Assembly: GCA_963752745.1 (NCBI GenBank)
Contig: CAVWAK010000012.1
Location: 62,001-126,000 of the forward strand
DNA length: 64,000 nucleotides
Source: Thiogranum sp963752745
GTDB lineage: Bacteria > Pseudomonadota > Gammaproteobacteria > DSM-19610
Reading direction: 5' to 3'
This document shows, piece by piece, positions 62,351 through 64,000 of the stretch (position 1 is the first letter of the stretch; each line of letters starts with the position of its first letter). Below the pieces are notes generated by a model that worked only from the letters and a program-made list of their open reading frames with translations, was not told where the DNA came from and ran no database searches. The position numbers and the translations under genes were made by a program.

Positions 62351-64000
62351 TCAGCCAGACTGCGATCGCCACCAGATCTGGAACATCAGGATTGCCCACA
62401 TGAGCTCCGAGTGATTGGCCCAGCCCTTAAGGTGTTGCTGCCAGGCCTGGCGCACGGCATTCACATCGAAAACTCCCTGCTCGCGCAGGGTCTGCTCTGA
62501 AATCAGCGCTTCGACCCAGTCACGCAACGGGCCGACCAGCCACTCTTTGACCGGAACGCTGAAGCCGCGCTTCGGACGGTCGATGAGCTCGCGCGGAACA
62601 TAGCGAGTCAACAGGTCTCTAAGTACCAGCTTGCCGTTGCGACCATCAAACAGGTAGTCGCGCGGCAGCGACCAGGCAAACTCGAGTACCCGGTGATCCA
62701 GCAATGGACTGCGTGATTCCAGACTCACCGCCATACTGGCGCGGTCGACCTTGACAAGAATATCGTCCGGCAGATAACCAATGTAATCGTAGTGCAGCAT
62801 GGCAAGCAGGGGATCGTCCGTCTCCGCCCAGTAGTGCAGGATCAACGAGCTGAGTCTGCGGATTGCAAGCGCCTGCAACGAAACGATCGACTGGTATACA
62901 CTTGTTAAACTTGTTCGCCAGAATTTCCTGTGGGCAGCGTGCCTGCCAGTTACAGGAACGCTGACTGATCTTTCCGATCTTGCGCGTCCAGCGCGGTACT
63001 GTTTTCTCGCTGTCATCGGTCGCGTACGCCCAGGCCCTCTCCCCCATGAACCGAGTAACCCCGGCGAGCAGGTTTCGGGTTCCGGCCGGCACACGGCTGA
63101 CGTCACGCCAGTGTTTCAAACAGTTCTTGTAACGCCGGTATCCGGCAAACTGTTCGTCTCCACCATCACCGGTCAATACTACCTTGACCTGCTCGTGGGC
63201 CAGCTTGCATACCAGATAGGTAGGAATTTGCGATGAATCCGCAAACGGCTCATCGTAGATAAATGGCAGACTATCGACGACATCCAGAGCCTGATCTGGT
63301 GTGATATAGAGCTCGTGATGTTCGGTACCGAGATATTTGGCAACGCTGTCTGCGTAACCGGCTTCGTTATATTTCTCTTCCCAGAAACCAATGCTGAACG
63401 TCTTAACGGGCCGATCAGCCGCACGCTGCATGAGTGCTACAACCATTGAGGAGTCAATTCCGCCAGACAACAGAGCGCCGACGTCGACATCGGCAACCAT
63501 ACGGTCTGCAACCGTATTTTTGAGAATGGCATCCAGTCCATCGAGCGCATCGTTGTAGCTGCCGCGGAAGGGCTTTTCCTGGCCCTTTTCCAGCAGTTCG
63601 CGCGCTGACCAGAAGACGTGGGGCTGGTGCGAGCGCGCGCTTCCGTCAGCGGGTATTTCTATGAGACTACCAGGTGGCAATTTCCTGATGCGCCGGTAAA
63701 TAGAATTCGGCTGCGACACCCAGCCATACTGCAGATACTGCCCCAGCGCATCACGATCCAGAGTAGCGTCAAAGTCAGGGTGTTGACGCAACGCCTTCAA
63801 TTCCGACCCGAATAGAAAAGTATCGCCGCACCAGCCGTAATAAAGCGGCTTTTTACCAACACGATCACGCGCCAGGGTTAGCAGGCCGGTTTTTCGGTCC
63901 CAGAGAGCAATGGCAAACATGCCTTCGAGATTGGCAATCGCCTCCCTGACACCGAGTTGCTCAGCAGCTGCCAGGATGACTTCGGTATCAGAATGCCCCT
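62351..64000 (-). pseudogene. asnB: Asparagine synthetase (glutamine-hydrolysing), 5' truncated and frameshifted
   Basis: The reading frame is open to the window's right edge (GHSDTEVILAAAEQLGVREA), so the N-terminal glutaminase Cys lies outside. The synthetase domain has VGALLSGGIDSSMVVALM (PPi loop) and VVLTGDGGDEQFAGYRRYKN. Around 62829-62835 the frame shifts: DPALLG in one frame continues as AETDDPLLAMLHYDYIGYLP in another, then YLPDDILVKVDRASMAVSLE and SPLLDHRVLEFAW. A single missing base would give a whole gene. AsnB homologues in glycan loci often amidate sugar acids. Confidence 0.82.

Overview
The window reads as chromosomal DNA of a moderately GC-rich gammaproteobacterium. Two blocks keep the order known from Escherichia coli: queG-nnr-tsaE-amidase-mutL-miaA-hfq-hflX-hflK-hflC-DUF2065-(hisZ)-purA and rsmI-lpoA-yraN-dolP. 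The panBCD-folK-pcnB and lptFG/pepA-holC/valS blocks fit the same class. A DsrE-like exported protein beside three DUF2173 paralogues is a combination I associate with sulfur-oxidising gammaproteobacteria; this is only a hint at lifestyle. No genus can be named from this sequence alone.

Layout. 0-5 kb: end of a lytic transglycosylase, then a leftward pantothenate/folate/poly(A) polymerase operon. 5.1 kb: tRNA-Glu(CTC) with its own promoter. 5.3-7.0 kb: DsrE-like protein and the DUF2173 triplet. 7-16.4 kb: RDD protein, lptG-lptF, pepA-holC, a methyltransferase with a small membrane protein, and valS. 16.4-20.7 kb: an accessory stretch of mixed, partly AT-rich composition. It holds an orphan ParA, an in-frame pirin/YkgJ chimera, cassette-like genes and two attC-like inverted repeats. 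20.7-24.3 kb: small redox, membrane and methyltransferase genes. 24.3-26.9 kb: a leftward DUF2970-DUF1538-DUF1538-PII-like-CBS operon. 27-29.5 kb: an HD-GYP regulator and a TIGR03790 protein. 29.6-43.9 kb: the conserved purA-to-queG block, in which mutL is flanked by two long hairpins that share a core but not their arms. 44-49.2 kb: rsmI/lpoA/yraN/dolP and a GlcD-like oxidase.

49.2-57.5 kb is the most interesting part. It holds a CerR-like reductase, a fatty acyl-AMP ligase, a bCerS-type N-acyltransferase, a DAGK-family lipid kinase, a Tam41-like nucleotidyltransferase, an NTP-transferase-like protein and a metallophosphoesterase. The set closely parallels the Caulobacter ceramide/anionic sphingolipid genes, but serine palmitoyltransferase and the dedicated acyl carrier protein are not in the window. 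I infer a bacterial sphingolipid locus.

57.5-64 kb: an ELM1-family protein, glycosyltransferases, an O-antigen-ligase-like protein and an asparagine synthetase, suggesting surface glycan synthesis. The last two leftward genes each carry an apparent single-base frameshift, so they are either decaying or contain sequence errors.
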